Positions 47,083-55,875 of a stretch of 64,000 nucleotides of DNA are shown here, in pieces (position 1 is the stretch's first letter; each line of letters starts with the position of its first letter). Below the pieces are notes generated by a model, which was given only the letters and a program-made list of their open reading frames with translations, had not been told where the DNA came from and did not search any database. Source of the DNA: Neisseria dumasiana (GTDB lineage Bacteria; Pseudomonadota; Gammaproteobacteria; Burkholderiales; Neisseriaceae); NCBI RefSeq assembly GCF_022870885.1, contig NZ_CP091509.1, positions 620,001 to 684,000 on the forward strand, given 5' to 3'. A program made the position numbers and the translations under genes.

Positions 47083-48282
47083 TTAAAGCGTTCCGTAGGA
47101 GTGTAGGCCGCTTAAAAACATATTCACGCCGATAAAGGCAAAAGCGGTAATGAACAGGCCGATAATCGCCCACCATGCCAGCACTTTGCCGCGCCACCCG
47201 GCCACAAGGCGCAAGTGCAGCCACACGGCGTAGTTCAACCATACGATAAACGCCCACGTTTCTTTAGGGTCCCAGCTCCAATAGCGGCCCCATGCGTCGG
47301 CCGCCCACAATGCACCGAGAATGGTGGCGATGGTGAAAAACAGAAAGCCTACGGCAATGGCTTTGTACATCACTTCCTCAATCGCCTGTGATTCGGGCAG
47401 CCACGATTTTTTACCGGCGTTTTCACTGCGGATGGCCAACAGTTCGGCCACGCCCAACATGGCGGAAATACAGAAAGCACCGTAGCCGATGAAGTTTGCC
47501 GGCACATGAATTTTCATCCACCACGATTGCAGGGCGGGAATCAGCGGCTGGATGGTATGGGCTTCGCGGGATACGCTGTACCACAATACAAAAACCACCA
47601 CCACCGCCATGAAAGAGAGCACAAATGCGCCCAGTTTCTGTATGGCGAATTTGGTTTCATAGTAGAGATACATCAGGGCGGTAATCACCAAGAAGAGAAT
47701 GAAGACTTCATACAGATTGGATACGGGAATATGGCCGGCGTCGGGGCGGAGCAGGTAGCTTTCATGCCAGCGCACGAGCAGGCCGGTAAAGCCTGCCAAG
47801 GCAGAAATCCATGTCAGCACGCTGCCGATGCCCAGTAAAGTGTTGGTTGCAGTATTTTGTTTTTTGGCGATTACTGCGCCCAAAATGTAGCAGAACAGGG
47901 CGAAGAAAACGGTAGCGCACTGCCACATAATCGCCGATTGGCTGCTGAGAAAGTATTTCAGCAAAAAGCGGTCGGCATGGGCGATATCGCCCGAGTAAAG
48001 CTGTACTGCACCGTAGGCCAGCAATATCGATGCAACGGTAAACCCGCGCAGGGGCTTGAAAAACCAGCCCAGCAATATGGTGCCGGCTGCGCTGCTCCAC
48101 AAAATGACTATTTCGTAAATATCCATGCGGTGCCCGACATGGAATTGGGCAAACACGGCGGTCATGGTGATGAACAAGGCAAACAGCCAATCCCAACCGT
48201 TGAGACGGCGCAAAAACGACCGGTGGGTCAGCAGAGTGTGATGGTGTGGTAATTTATCCGCACCGCGTATGGTGTGGTTCAT
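47083..48282 (-). CDS. System II cytochrome c biogenesis protein, CcsA/ResC type
   Basis: An integral membrane heme-handling protein of the CcsA (ResC) family; annotation pipelines often label this group CcsB. It works with ResB to deliver heme to apocytochromes c in the periplasm. The 399-residue protein has about nine helices. The WWD-type heme-binding motif is seen as WGRYWSWDPKETWAFIVWL, flanked by conserved histidines. It follows the resB gene by 70 bases on the same strand. The gap contains a gapless DUS palindrome at 48316-48333. Confidence 0.92.
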   Translation of the reverse strand: MNHTIRGADKLPHHHTLLTHRSFLRRLNGWDWLFALFITMTAVFAQFHVGHRMDIYEIVILWSSAAGTILLGWFFKPLRGFTVASILLAYGAVQLYSGDIAHADRFLLKYFLSSQSAIMWQCATVFFALFCYILGAVIAKKQNTATNTLLGIGSVLTWISALAGFTGLLVRWHESYLLRPDAGHIPVSNLYEVFILFLVITALMYLYYETKFAIQKLGAFVLSFMAVVVVFVLWYSVSREAHTIQPLIPALQSWWMKIHVPANFIGYGAFCISAMLGVAELLAIRSENAGKKSWLPESQAIEEVMYKAIAVGFLFFTIATILGALWAADAWGRYWSWDPKETWAFIVWLNYAVWLHLRLVAGWRGKVLAWWAIIGLFITAFAFIGVNMFLSGLHSYGTL

Positions 48283-48315
48283 GTGTATGTTCCTTCATAA
48301 TTCGGCCAACTTGTT

Positions 48316-48333
48316 TTCAGACGGCCGTCTGAA
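48316..48333. repeat. back-to-back DUS palindrome
   Basis: TTCAGACGGCCGTCTGAA: two uptake sequences facing each other and sharing their central bases, with no loop. It lies between the ResB-type and CcsA-type genes. A loop-free palindrome is unlikely to be an efficient terminator, consistent with both genes being one transcript. Confidence 0.9.
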
Positions 48334-48352
48334 CAAATTCTTACACAGGTTA

Positions 48353-50371
48353 CTAAATGTTTTTGTGTAAATCTGAGGCCAATGTTGCCAAATCTTGTGT
48401 GTGTTTGGGAAATTCTTTTTGTAAATCACGTTCATTGCGTGAAGAAGACATGGAAAAGCGTACACCGTTTTGGTCAAACAGAAGCCATGCACGTTTTTCG
48501 CGGATGTAAAACATAAATACGGTGCCCAATACCAGCAATACCGAACCCAAATAAACCAAAGAAGCGCCGGGCGAGCGGGTCATTTGCAGGCCGGAAGAGC
48601 GGACTTCTTTATAACCGTTTAACTGTAAGAGTACGGGCGAAGGGTATTCGGTCAAACCGGTATAAGCGTCCATGCTGTGCAGCAGAAAACGGTTTCTATC
48701 GGCACCCGGTTTCCATTCGGGCAGTTTGTAGGTGGCGATGGTTTCTTCCAATATCGAGTTTAACGCGCCGTATAGAATGCGGTAAAAGAAATCCTGCATT
48801 TTATCACGTTCGGCTTCGGGCACTTTTTGTTCGATATATTCGTTCAATGCCAAATAACCGCCCTGTGCAAACAGAGCCAGCGTGTTTTCCACGGCCAAAC
48901 TGAATCCCGCACGCACGTTATCCGGAGCGGCTTGTGCAGAGTTGGCGATAACGCGCTTGCGTACTTCGGGATCATTCAACAGCTCCCGCCAAGCCATAAA
49001 GGTATCGATACTGCCTTGTGCATCGGCAGGCAGCCGCAGCCAACGGTATTGCTGCTCCAGCCCCGAGCGGGTGCCGGTAATGAAAAAGTAATCTTCTTCC
49101 TGTTTCACGGGCAGCATGTAATTTTTATATTCGACCGCTTGTCCGGATTTGTCGCGGATGCGGTAAACAATCGAAGGGCCGATGTTGGTGAATTTTTTAT
49201 CTTGTTTCACGCTGCGCACATCGTTGATGGCCGTCTGAAAACCTGCTTTGTCTTTTTCCTGCGGCGCGCTCATGTCTTCAACGTTCATGGCGGTAAACTG
49301 GTCGAATTCCAAGCGGTATTGCTTGCCGTCCAAATCCAGCGGGAATTCACGCATTGAAACCGCATTCATCTGCGCAGGTTCTCGGCTGTTGCCTGCCAAA
49401 TTCCAAGCTTTCAATTTTAAGTCGGAACCGCCGTCGGCAAAGCTGGCCTGATAAATGGTGATGCCGTTGATGGTGAGGGGATGGTTTACCCTGATGGTTT
49501 GTTCGGTTACTTTACCGGTGGCCTTCTCGGTAACAACCAAGTCACTGGCAAAGTCTTTGGGCATGCCGGTGTTGTAGAAATCGATGTGGAATTTTTTCAG
49601 ATTTACGGTAAAAGGCAGATCCTGAACCAACATGCCTTTGTCGGCATTTAAAAATACCACGTCGGCTTGCTGGCCTTCGGTAATGTTGACATTGCCGCGG
49701 AACGAAATATTGCCGCTGCCCAAAATGCTTTCGGGTTTAAAGTCTTTGGCAAATAAAGAATCGTTATCCGGCACGATTTTGCCGGTGAGCATGCCGGCTT
49801 TTAACAACAGGTTGCTGTCGATCAGGCCGCCCAAGCAGATAACGATAATGGCGGCGTGGGCGAAAATGTAGCCCCATTTGTTCATCGCACCTTTTTTCGC
49901 CGCCACTAAAACCGAGCCGTCTTCCCGCTCAACCGTTTTGCTGCTGAAACCTTGAACTTCCAAATAGCGCGCGGCAATTTCAGGCGAGAGGCCGCCTTCG
50001 AGCATGGCGGTGTGTTTCATGGAAGCAAGTGATTTTTTGGTGGCGTTTAAGCGGAAAGATTTCATTTCGCGCAAGAAAGGTGGGATGTTGCGCCACAGAC
50101 ACAAGCCGGTGGACAGCACCAAAAAAATCATAATCAGCACAAACCAGCTGGACGCATATACGTCAAACAGCCCCAAAAAGCCGAATATTTCTGTCCAAAA
50201 AGGGCCGAATTTCACCACATAATTAACCGGCGGCTGATTTTGTTGCAGAACCGTGCCGATTATGGAAGCGATACCCAACAGGCTGAGCAGAGCCACGGCA
50301 AAGCGCATGGAGCTGAGAAAAGCAAACCAAGGGCGGCGGATAAGCGGAACAGATGTTTTAGATTGGGCCAT
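48353..50371 (-). CDS. System II cytochrome c biogenesis protein ResB
   Basis: A 672-residue ResB-family protein, partner of the CcsA-type protein in periplasmic heme attachment. Three N-terminal helices (RFAVALLSLLGIASIIGTVL, WFVLIMIFLVLSTGLCL and YIFAHAAIIVICLGGLI) precede a large periplasmic domain. A fourth helix near the end is LVYLGSVLLVLGTVFMFYI, followed by the conserved REKRAWLLF. It lies between cytochrome c4 upstream and the CcsA-type gene downstream. A Neisseria maturation module next to a substrate cytochrome fits this assignment. Confidence 0.93.
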   Translation of the reverse strand: MAQSKTSVPLIRRPWFAFLSSMRFAVALLSLLGIASIIGTVLQQNQPPVNYVVKFGPFWTEIFGFLGLFDVYASSWFVLIMIFLVLSTGLCLWRNIPPFLREMKSFRLNATKKSLASMKHTAMLEGGLSPEIAARYLEVQGFSSKTVEREDGSVLVAAKKGAMNKWGYIFAHAAIIVICLGGLIDSNLLLKAGMLTGKIVPDNDSLFAKDFKPESILGSGNISFRGNVNITEGQQADVVFLNADKGMLVQDLPFTVNLKKFHIDFYNTGMPKDFASDLVVTEKATGKVTEQTIRVNHPLTINGITIYQASFADGGSDLKLKAWNLAGNSREPAQMNAVSMREFPLDLDGKQYRLEFDQFTAMNVEDMSAPQEKDKAGFQTAINDVRSVKQDKKFTNIGPSIVYRIRDKSGQAVEYKNYMLPVKQEEDYFFITGTRSGLEQQYRWLRLPADAQGSIDTFMAWRELLNDPEVRKRVIANSAQAAPDNVRAGFSLAVENTLALFAQGGYLALNEYIEQKVPEAERDKMQDFFYRILYGALNSILEETIATYKLPEWKPGADRNRFLLHSMDAYTGLTEYPSPVLLQLNGYKEVRSSGLQMTRSPGASLVYLGSVLLVLGTVFMFYIREKRAWLLFDQNGVRFSMSSSRNERDLQKEFPKHTQDLATLASDLHKNI

Positions 50372-50470
50372 AGGGTTTTGCCGGTTAGCAGTTAAGGTGA
50401 ATGAGATAAAAACATGTTTTCAAATCGGCGGAACGGTTTTTAAACGCCGTAACGCGTCATCTGAACCGAA

Positions 50471-50501
50471 GGCCGTCTGAAAGCGTTTCTTTCAGACGGC
50501 C
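50471..50501 (-). terminator. DUS-pair hairpin after the cytochrome c4 gene
   Basis: GGCCGTCTGAAAG and complement with a short loop, on the minus strand just past the cytochrome gene. Confidence 0.75.
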
Positions 50502-50527
50502 CCGGTATCAAACCGCATGATGCAATG

Positions 50528-51154
50528 TTAATGCAGCCCTTGGATGAAGTTGGCTACGGCGTTCAATTCTTCGTCGGTCATACGGCCGGCAATGTCGGCC
50601 ATGATGGTGTTTTTACGTTGGCCGGAACGGTAAGCCTTCATTTGGTCGACAATGTAGGCTTTGTGTTGGCCGCCTAAGCGGGGATAGGCCAAAATTTCTG
50701 TGCCGCCAGCAGGTATGCCGGCACCGTTGGGGCCGTGGCATGACATACAGGCGGGAATTTTTTTGTCGGCCAAACCGCCGCGGTAGATTTTCGCACCGAG
50801 TTCGGCATTTTCTTTAGGATTGGTTTCGCCCGGTTTGGGGAACTGGGTGGCGTAAAATGCCGCAACATTGCGCATATCCTGATCGGAAAGCGAGGCAACC
50901 ATCGGTGCCATTGCGGCAGCTGCGCCGGTGGTGCGTTTACCTTCTTTAATCTCTTTGGTTTGAATAAAAAGATATTGGGCGTGTTGCGCAGATAATTTGG
51001 GATACATTGCGATAGCGCTGTTACCGTCGGCGGCGTGGCATGATGCGCAGATATTGGTTGCAATTTCTTTGCCTTTGGCAATATCCGCTTTAGGTGCGGC
51101 TGCTGCAACGGCGGCGGCAGTCAAAGCCAAGCCCAACAAGGTAAAACGTTTCAT
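50528..51154 (-). CDS. diheme cytochrome c4
   Basis: A 208-residue periplasmic electron carrier with a signal peptide (MKRFTLLGLALTAAAVAAAA). It has two class I heme sites: CASCH at 36-40 and CMSCH at 136-140. The two halves are similar, the hallmark of cytochrome c4, which passes electrons to cbb3-type oxidase in Neisseria. An RBS-like GGAG (AGGAGCACACTTCC in the gene's sense) precedes the start. It is upstream of and in line with the ResB-type and CcsA-type maturation genes, so maturation factors and one of their substrates are neighbours. Confidence 0.93.
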   Translation of the reverse strand: MKRFTLLGLALTAAAVAAAAPKADIAKGKEIATNICASCHAADGNSAIAMYPKLSAQHAQYLFIQTKEIKEGKRTTGAAAAMAPMVASLSDQDMRNVAAFYATQFPKPGETNPKENAELGAKIYRGGLADKKIPACMSCHGPNGAGIPAGGTEILAYPRLGGQHKAYIVDQMKAYRSGQRKNTIMADIAGRMTDEELNAVANFIQGLH

Positions 51155-51299
51155 GGAAGTGTGCTCCTGAATGACAGCATTACGGTAGGGACTCGCAATG
51201 CCCTTTAACTATACTCAACACGGGCGTATTGGCGCCCGACTAAACCGATAACTTTATAATCGTGGTATTCTATACCAAATTCACACAATTTTACCACTT

Positions 51300-51959
51300 A
51301 TGAACTTATTTCAAAATGCAAAATTCTTTACTACGGTCAATCATCTGAAAGATTTGCCCGATACGCCTGCCGAAATTGCCTTTGTCGGGCGCAGTAATGC
51401 GGGCAAGTCCAGCGCCATCAATACGCTCACCAACCATGTGCGTTTGGCTTATGTGTCGAAAACGCCGGGGCGTACCCAGCATATCAACTTTTTCGAGCTG
51501 GCCGGCGGCGGATTTATGGTTGATTTGCCCGGTTACGGTTATGCGCAGGTTCCGGAAGCCGTTCGCGCGCATTGGGTGAAATTGTTGGGCGATTATCTTC
51601 AGAAAAGACGGCAGTTGATCGGTTTGGTGCTGATTATGGATGCGCGTCATCCGTTGAAAGAGCTTGATATCAGAATGCTCGATTTTTTTCATCTCACCGG
51701 ACGTCCGGTGCATATATTGTTGTCGAAAGCCGATAAATTATCTAAAAACGAACAGATTAAAACGCTGGGAGCTGTGAAGAAATCGTTGAAGCCTTATATG
51801 GAACGCCAGCAGATCAGCGTGCAGCTTTTTTCGAGCTTGAAAAAACAGGGCATCGAAGAAGTGAACGGGGTGGTGGGTAAGTGGTTTGCCGACTACAACG
51901 GAGCTCAGCTTGCCGAAGATGCCGAACCGGAGCATGAAGAAGTGCGCGGGGAAGAGTAA
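51300..51959 (+). CDS. engB: ribosome biogenesis GTPase EngB (YihA/YsxC)
   Basis: A 219-residue GTPase needed for 50S assembly. G1 is GRSNAGKSS (30-38), G2 is in [14 protein letters not shown]3 is DLPGYG and G4 is [11 protein letters not shown] glutamate-rich tail extends past the GTPase fold. It is divergent from the cytochrome c4 gene across about 145 bases and ends well before a DUS terminator. The neighbourhood of yihA next to a cytochrome c4 is conserved in many proteobacteria. Confidence 0.96.
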   Translation: MNLFQNAKFFTTVNHLKDLPDTPAEIAFVGRSNAGKSSAINTLTNHVRLAYVSKTPGRTQHINFFELAGGGFMVDLPGYGYAQVPEAVRAHWVKLLGDYLQKRRQLIGLVLIMDARHPLKELDIRMLDFFHLTGRPVHILLSKADKLSKNEQIKTLGAVKKSLKPYMERQQISVQLFSSLKKQGIEEVNGVVGKWFADYNGAQLAEDAEPEHEEVRGEE

Positions 51960-52303
51960 GCGTGCGGTTTGCCGTGATGTTTTTTTATCGCGTTATCCGG
52001 GCGCATGGATATGTGCCGGGCAGGATGTGAGCCCGTTTATATGGTTCTTCGGCAGTGCGGATTTTGATAAAATAGCCGCCGTTTTGTTCAGGCCGTCTGA
52101 AAAAAACTTTCAGACGGCCTGATAAGCTCATTACTTTTAATATCCAACTAAAACGGTTGTGTGGAACTTTCGAGATGGTTCCGCGCCCCATTAATCAATA
52201 TAAAATTGATCAGCACGGATTTTGCCTCGAAGCATGTCGGCAGCCTGTATCGGCAATGATGTGTTTCGCATTTGATTGGCAGGCCGTCTGAAATCAGATA
52301 CTT
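51960..52303. other. intergenic region between engB and trkH
   Basis: About 340 bases without a credible gene. It contains the DUS terminator at 52089-52121, a further single DUS at about 52282 and no recognised promoter. Confidence 0.5.
52089..52121 (+). terminator. DUS-pair hairpin after engB
   Basis: CAGGCCGTCTGAAA and complement with an AAAAC loop give a stem of about 13 bp. Confidence 0.75.
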
Positions 52304-53761
52304 ATGTATAAAATCATCCCTACCGTCCATATTTTATCGAAGCTCGGCGTATTGTTTTCGATACTTCTGCTGGTTCCCACAATGGTGTCGTATATTTATT
52401 TGGACGATGCCTTGCGTGCTTTCGGCTCTACTGCATTGGTTACGATTATCAGCTCGGTGGTTATTTGGCTGCTGACGCGCCGCCATCAGCGCGAATTGCG
52501 TGTCCGCGACGGTTTTACACTGGTGTTTATGTTGTGGGTAGGGTTTGCGGTAGTGGCTGCCATGCCCTTTTATCTGTATTTTCCGCAGATGAGCTATACC
52601 GATGCTTTGTTTGAGGCCATGTCGGGGCTGACTACCACCGGCGCAACGGTTATTACCAGCTTGGATACATTGGCTCCATCGATTAATTTTTGGCGGCACA
52701 TGCTCAACTGGTTAGGCGGCATGGGTATTATTGTGTTGGCGGTGGCCATTCTGCCTATGCTCGGAGTCGGCGGTACGCAGCTTTTTAAAGCCGAGATTCC
52801 GGGTATTGATAAAGACAATAAAATCGCACCGCGCATTTCTCAGGTGGCAAAGAAATTGTGGCTGACTTATGCAATCAGCACCGTCATTGCCTGTTTGGCG
52901 CTGCATTGGGCGGGAATGAGCTGGTTTGATGCGGTTTGCCATGCCTTATCAACTATCTCGTTGGGCGGTTTTTCTACGCACGATGACAGCATTGCATACT
53001 TCAATTCGCTCTCTATCGAAATGATCGTGATGGCGATCACGTTGTTTGGTGCCATCAGTTTTGTTACCCATCTTTCAGTAGTCGGCGCACGCTCTCCGAA
53101 GCGTTATTGGAAAGACGAAGAGTTCCGCATTATGTTCAGCGTGCTGGTGGTGAGTATAACTGCCGTCAGTATATATTTGTGGCATAAGCAATATTATCCT
53201 TCTTTTGAAGAGTCGCTCCGATACACATCGTTTAACTTTGTATCGATCGGCCTTTCCAGCGGGTTCGCCAGTGCCGACTTCGCCCAGTGGCCGCTGATTA
53301 CATCGTTATGGATGTTTTTTCTTGCCAATATTTTGGCCAGTTCGGGCTCTATGGGCGGCGGTATCAAAAACGCACGGGCCATCGTGCTGGCAAAATTCAG
53401 CCTGCGCGAAATGCTGCTGCTGCTGCATCCTAATGCCGTGCGCAATGTTAAAGTGAACGGCCGCACCATCCCCGAGCGCACGGCATTAACGGTTATGGCA
53501 TTTATTTTTGTGTATTTCATGACCATTGTGCTGTTTACGTTTTTAATGATGGCTTCGGGGCTGGATTTCATCTCGGCTTTCAGTGCGGTAATCGCGTGCA
53601 TCACCAATGCCGGCCCGGGTTTGGGCGTTGTGGGGCCCGCATATAATTATTCCGGATTGGCAGATGTTCAAAAGTGGCTGTGTACGGCAGTGATGCTGTT
53701 GGGGCGTTTGGAAATTTTTACCGTGTTGATTTTGTTTACACCGCCGTATTGGAAAAAATAA
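52304..53761 (+). CDS. trkH: TrkH family potassium uptake channel
   Basis: The membrane channel of the Trk potassium system, which pairs with TrkA (encoded at 9027-10430). The 485-residue protein has repeated M-P-M units with filter-like glycine motifs: LTTTGATV, STISLGGFST, SSGSMGGGI and CITNAGPGLG. About ten hydrophobic helices are visible. The start at ATG 52304 gives MYKIIPTVHILSKLGVLFS. No RBS is strong. The gene stands alone, with a DUS hairpin on each side. Confidence 0.94.
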   Translation: MYKIIPTVHILSKLGVLFSILLLVPTMVSYIYLDDALRAFGSTALVTIISSVVIWLLTRRHQRELRVRDGFTLVFMLWVGFAVVAAMPFYLYFPQMSYTDALFEAMSGLTTTGATVITSLDTLAPSINFWRHMLNWLGGMGIIVLAVAILPMLGVGGTQLFKAEIPGIDKDNKIAPRISQVAKKLWLTYAISTVIACLALHWAGMSWFDAVCHALSTISLGGFSTHDDSIAYFNSLSIEMIVMAITLFGAISFVTHLSVVGARSPKRYWKDEEFRIMFSVLVVSITAVSIYLWHKQYYPSFEESLRYTSFNFVSIGLSSGFASADFAQWPLITSLWMFFLANILASSGSMGGGIKNARAIVLAKFSLREMLLLLHPNAVRNVKVNGRTIPERTALTVMAFIFVYFMTIVLFTFLMMASGLDFISAFSAVIACITNAGPGLGVVGPAYNYSGLADVQKWLCTAVMLLGRLEIFTVLILFTPPYWKK

Positions 53762-53810
53762 GGCTTGTGCCGACCGATATGCGGCTTAGTTTGTGTGCTG
53801 GAAATGGAAA

Positions 53811-53833
53811 CGGCCGTCATTTTCAGACGGCCT
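53811..53833. terminator. degenerate DUS hairpin after trkH
   Basis: ACGGCCGTCATTTTCAGACGGCC: one arm is only partial (GGCCGTC), so the stem is short. It lies 50 bases past trkH and may be a decayed DUS pair. Confidence 0.45.
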
Positions 53834-53849
53834 CGAAAAGAGTAAAAAA

Positions 53850-53888
53850 ATGTTGAATAACAGCGTGAGCATTGCCGTTATTCAACAT
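53850..53888 (-). terminator. intrinsic terminator of hslO
   Basis: On the minus strand the 12-bp perfect stem ATGTTGAATAAC/complement is followed by seven Ts. It contains no DUS and lies about 34 bases past the hslO stop codon. Confidence 0.9.
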
Positions 53889-53921
53889 GAGGTAGAAACA
53901 GGATTGATGTGTTCTGTGGAT

Positions 53922-54848
53922 TTATTGAATCCGCAGTTTTTCCTCGCTCACGGCATGAACCACGTCCATTCCGAACAGCGCATTTACATCGGTTTCGTCA
54001 AATACATATTTGGCATTGCAGAAGTCGCAATCGATTTCAACGCTGCCTTGCTCAAGTAATACGGAGCCGACTTCTTCTCCGCCCAACATCAGCAGCATAT
54101 CGCTTACTTTTCCGCGTGAACAGGTGCAGGCAAATTCAATCGGTTCTTGCTCAAATACGCGAGGCGGTGTTTCATGGAACAGGCGGTAGAGTACATGTTG
54201 AGCGTCTAAAGCGGCCAATTCGTCGGCAGTAACGGTTTGAGTGAGCGTAGTTACATGTTCCCAAGCCTCCGCATCGGGCACGGATTCGGGCAAACGCTGC
54301 ACAAGCAGGCCGGCACATGCTTCATCTGAGGCCGTAAGTGTAATGTAGGTATCCAGCTGCTCGGAGCGTTTCATGTAGTTAACCAGCATTTCCGAAATAC
54401 TGTCGCCTTCCAGCGGCACAACGCCCTGCCAAGGGTCGCCGTCTTGCGGTTGTAAAGTAATCACAAACACACCGTTTTCGCCCAATAATTCGCGTAGGCT
54501 TTCATTGTCGCCGATGTGTGCTTCTTCATTCCAGCGTGCCGTAGCGCGGCAGGTGTCGGTTGATGAGGCTTCCACAACCAGCATTTTCAGTTTGCCCTGA
54601 CCCTGAACTTGAACGGTCAGCGTGCCTTCGATTTTCAAATTGCTCGACAGCAATGCGCCCGCTGCCAACAGTTCTCCCAAAGCCCGGCGGATGGCGGCGG
54701 GGTAATGTTTCTGACCGGCAATGTGCTGCCATACTTTCTCAAGGCGAACATGCTGGCCGCGAACGGGCATGTTGTCGAAAATGAAACGGGTTCGGCAGTC
54801 GGAATGGTTTACGGCTGCCGCAAGAGTGTTGTTTTTCATATTTGTCAT
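53922..54848 (-). CDS. hslO: Hsp33 redox-regulated chaperone
   Basis: A holdase activated by oxidation, protecting proteins during oxidative stress. The 308-residue length is typical. The zinc-binding redox switch is seen as ACTCSRGK (CxC, near 240) and IDCDFCNAKY (CxxC, near 275). The N-terminal core shows AAAVNHSDCRTRFIFDN and LLSSNLKIEGTLTVQVQG. An in-frame ATG three codons in is an alternative start. It is convergent with trkH and divergent from yebC. Confidence 0.96.
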   Translation of the reverse strand: MTNMKNNTLAAAVNHSDCRTRFIFDNMPVRGQHVRLEKVWQHIAGQKHYPAAIRRALGELLAAGALLSSNLKIEGTLTVQVQGQGKLKMLVVEASSTDTCRATARWNEEAHIGDNESLRELLGENGVFVITLQPQDGDPWQGVVPLEGDSISEMLVNYMKRSEQLDTYITLTASDEACAGLLVQRLPESVPDAEAWEHVTTLTQTVTADELAALDAQHVLYRLFHETPPRVFEQEPIEFACTCSRGKVSDMLLMLGGEEVGSVLLEQGSVEIDCDFCNAKYVFDETDVNALFGMDVVHAVSEEKLRIQ

Positions 54849-55060
54849 CGCGTAGGTTGTATATATTTTTCAGATGGCCTGAATATGGTTACAGGCCGTC
54901 TGAAATCAAGTGCAGGTGAAAAAACGAAGGCCGGTGTGAATAAATCCGAATAGATTCAACACCTATTGTGCCGGCCTTTTATGATAAAATAGCCGCCTTC
55001 AAAATTTTACATGTACAGCCCGCCCGAGTTTCAGAATGGTGGACACAGAAAGGAAATACT

Positions 55061-55789
55061 ATGGCAGGCCACAGTAAGTGGGCGAATATCCGTCATAAAA
55101 AAGAACGTCAAGATGCCAAGCGCGGTAAAATTTTTACCCGTTTGATCAAAGAGATTACCGTTGCGGCCAAAATGGGCGGCGGTGATCCTGCTTCCAACCC
55201 CCGTTTGCGTTTGGCTATGGATAAGGCATTCAGCAACAACATGCCTAAAGACAACATTCAACGTGCAATCGATAAAGGTACCGGCAATTTAGAAGGTGTT
55301 GAATATGTAGAGCTGCGCTACGAAGGCTACGGTATCGGCGGTGCAGCCTTAATGGTGGATTGTCTGACCGACAACAAAACCCGCACCGTTGCCGATGTGC
55401 GTCATGCATTCAATAAAAACGGCGGCAATTTGGGGACGGACGGCTGCGTAGCCTTCAATTTCGTGCATCAAGGCTACTTGATTTTTGCCCCCGGTGTAGA
55501 TGAAGATGCCTTGATGGAAGCGGCTTTGGAAGCCGGAGCGGAAGATGTATTAACAAATGATGACGGCTCATTGGAAGTCGTCACAAGCTCCAACGATTGG
55601 GCAGGTGTTAAAGCCGCATTAGAGGAGGCAGGTTTTCAGTCTGAAGACGGCGACGTTACGATGCGTGCTCAAAATGAAACCGAACTCAGTGGCGAAGATG
55701 CTGAAAAAATGCAAAAACTGATTGATGCACTTGAAGATTTGGATGATGTGCAAGATGTTTATACTTCTGCCGTCTTGAATTTTGAATAA
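55061..55789 (+). CDS. YebC/PmpR family DNA-binding regulatory protein
   Basis: A 242-residue YebC/PmpR/TACO1 family protein. The start at 55061 gives [20 protein letters not shown] after the RBS AAAGGAAA; the longer frame adds residues unlike the family. The blocks [19 protein letters not shown] and [13 protein letters not shown] are typical, as are [14 protein letters not shown] and [16 protein letters not shown]. Members are described as transcription regulators and, more recently, as relief factors for ribosome stalling. The terminator downstream is DUS-free. Confidence 0.94.
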   Translation: MAGHSKWANIRHKKERQDAKRGKIFTRLIKEITVAAKMGGGDPASNPRLRLAMDKAFSNNMPKDNIQRAIDKGTGNLEGVEYVELRYEGYGIGGAALMVDCLTDNKTRTVADVRHAFNKNGGNLGTDGCVAFNFVHQGYLIFAPGVDEDALMEAALEAGAEDVLTNDDGSLEVVTSSNDWAGVKAALEEAGFQSEDGDVTMRAQNETELSGEDAEKMQKLIDALEDLDDVQDVYTSAVLNFE

Positions 55790-55813
55790 ATTCAAACAGT
55801 CAAATTTAGGCGT

Positions 55814-55845
55814 TAAAAAAGCAGGCTTCAAGCCTGCTTTTTTTG
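55814..55845 (+). terminator. intrinsic terminator of yebC
   Basis: The perfect stem AAAAAAGCAGGCTT/complement (about 14 bp) with a minimal loop and seven or more Ts. Confidence 0.93.
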
Positions 55846-55875
55846 ATAAGTGGCGATATGCCAAAAATAAAAAGC

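Noticed and set aside
53850-54059. Small open frame beginning ATGTTGAATAAC after trkH
   Set aside because: Its start is the hslO terminator hairpin and the rest is antisense to hslO.
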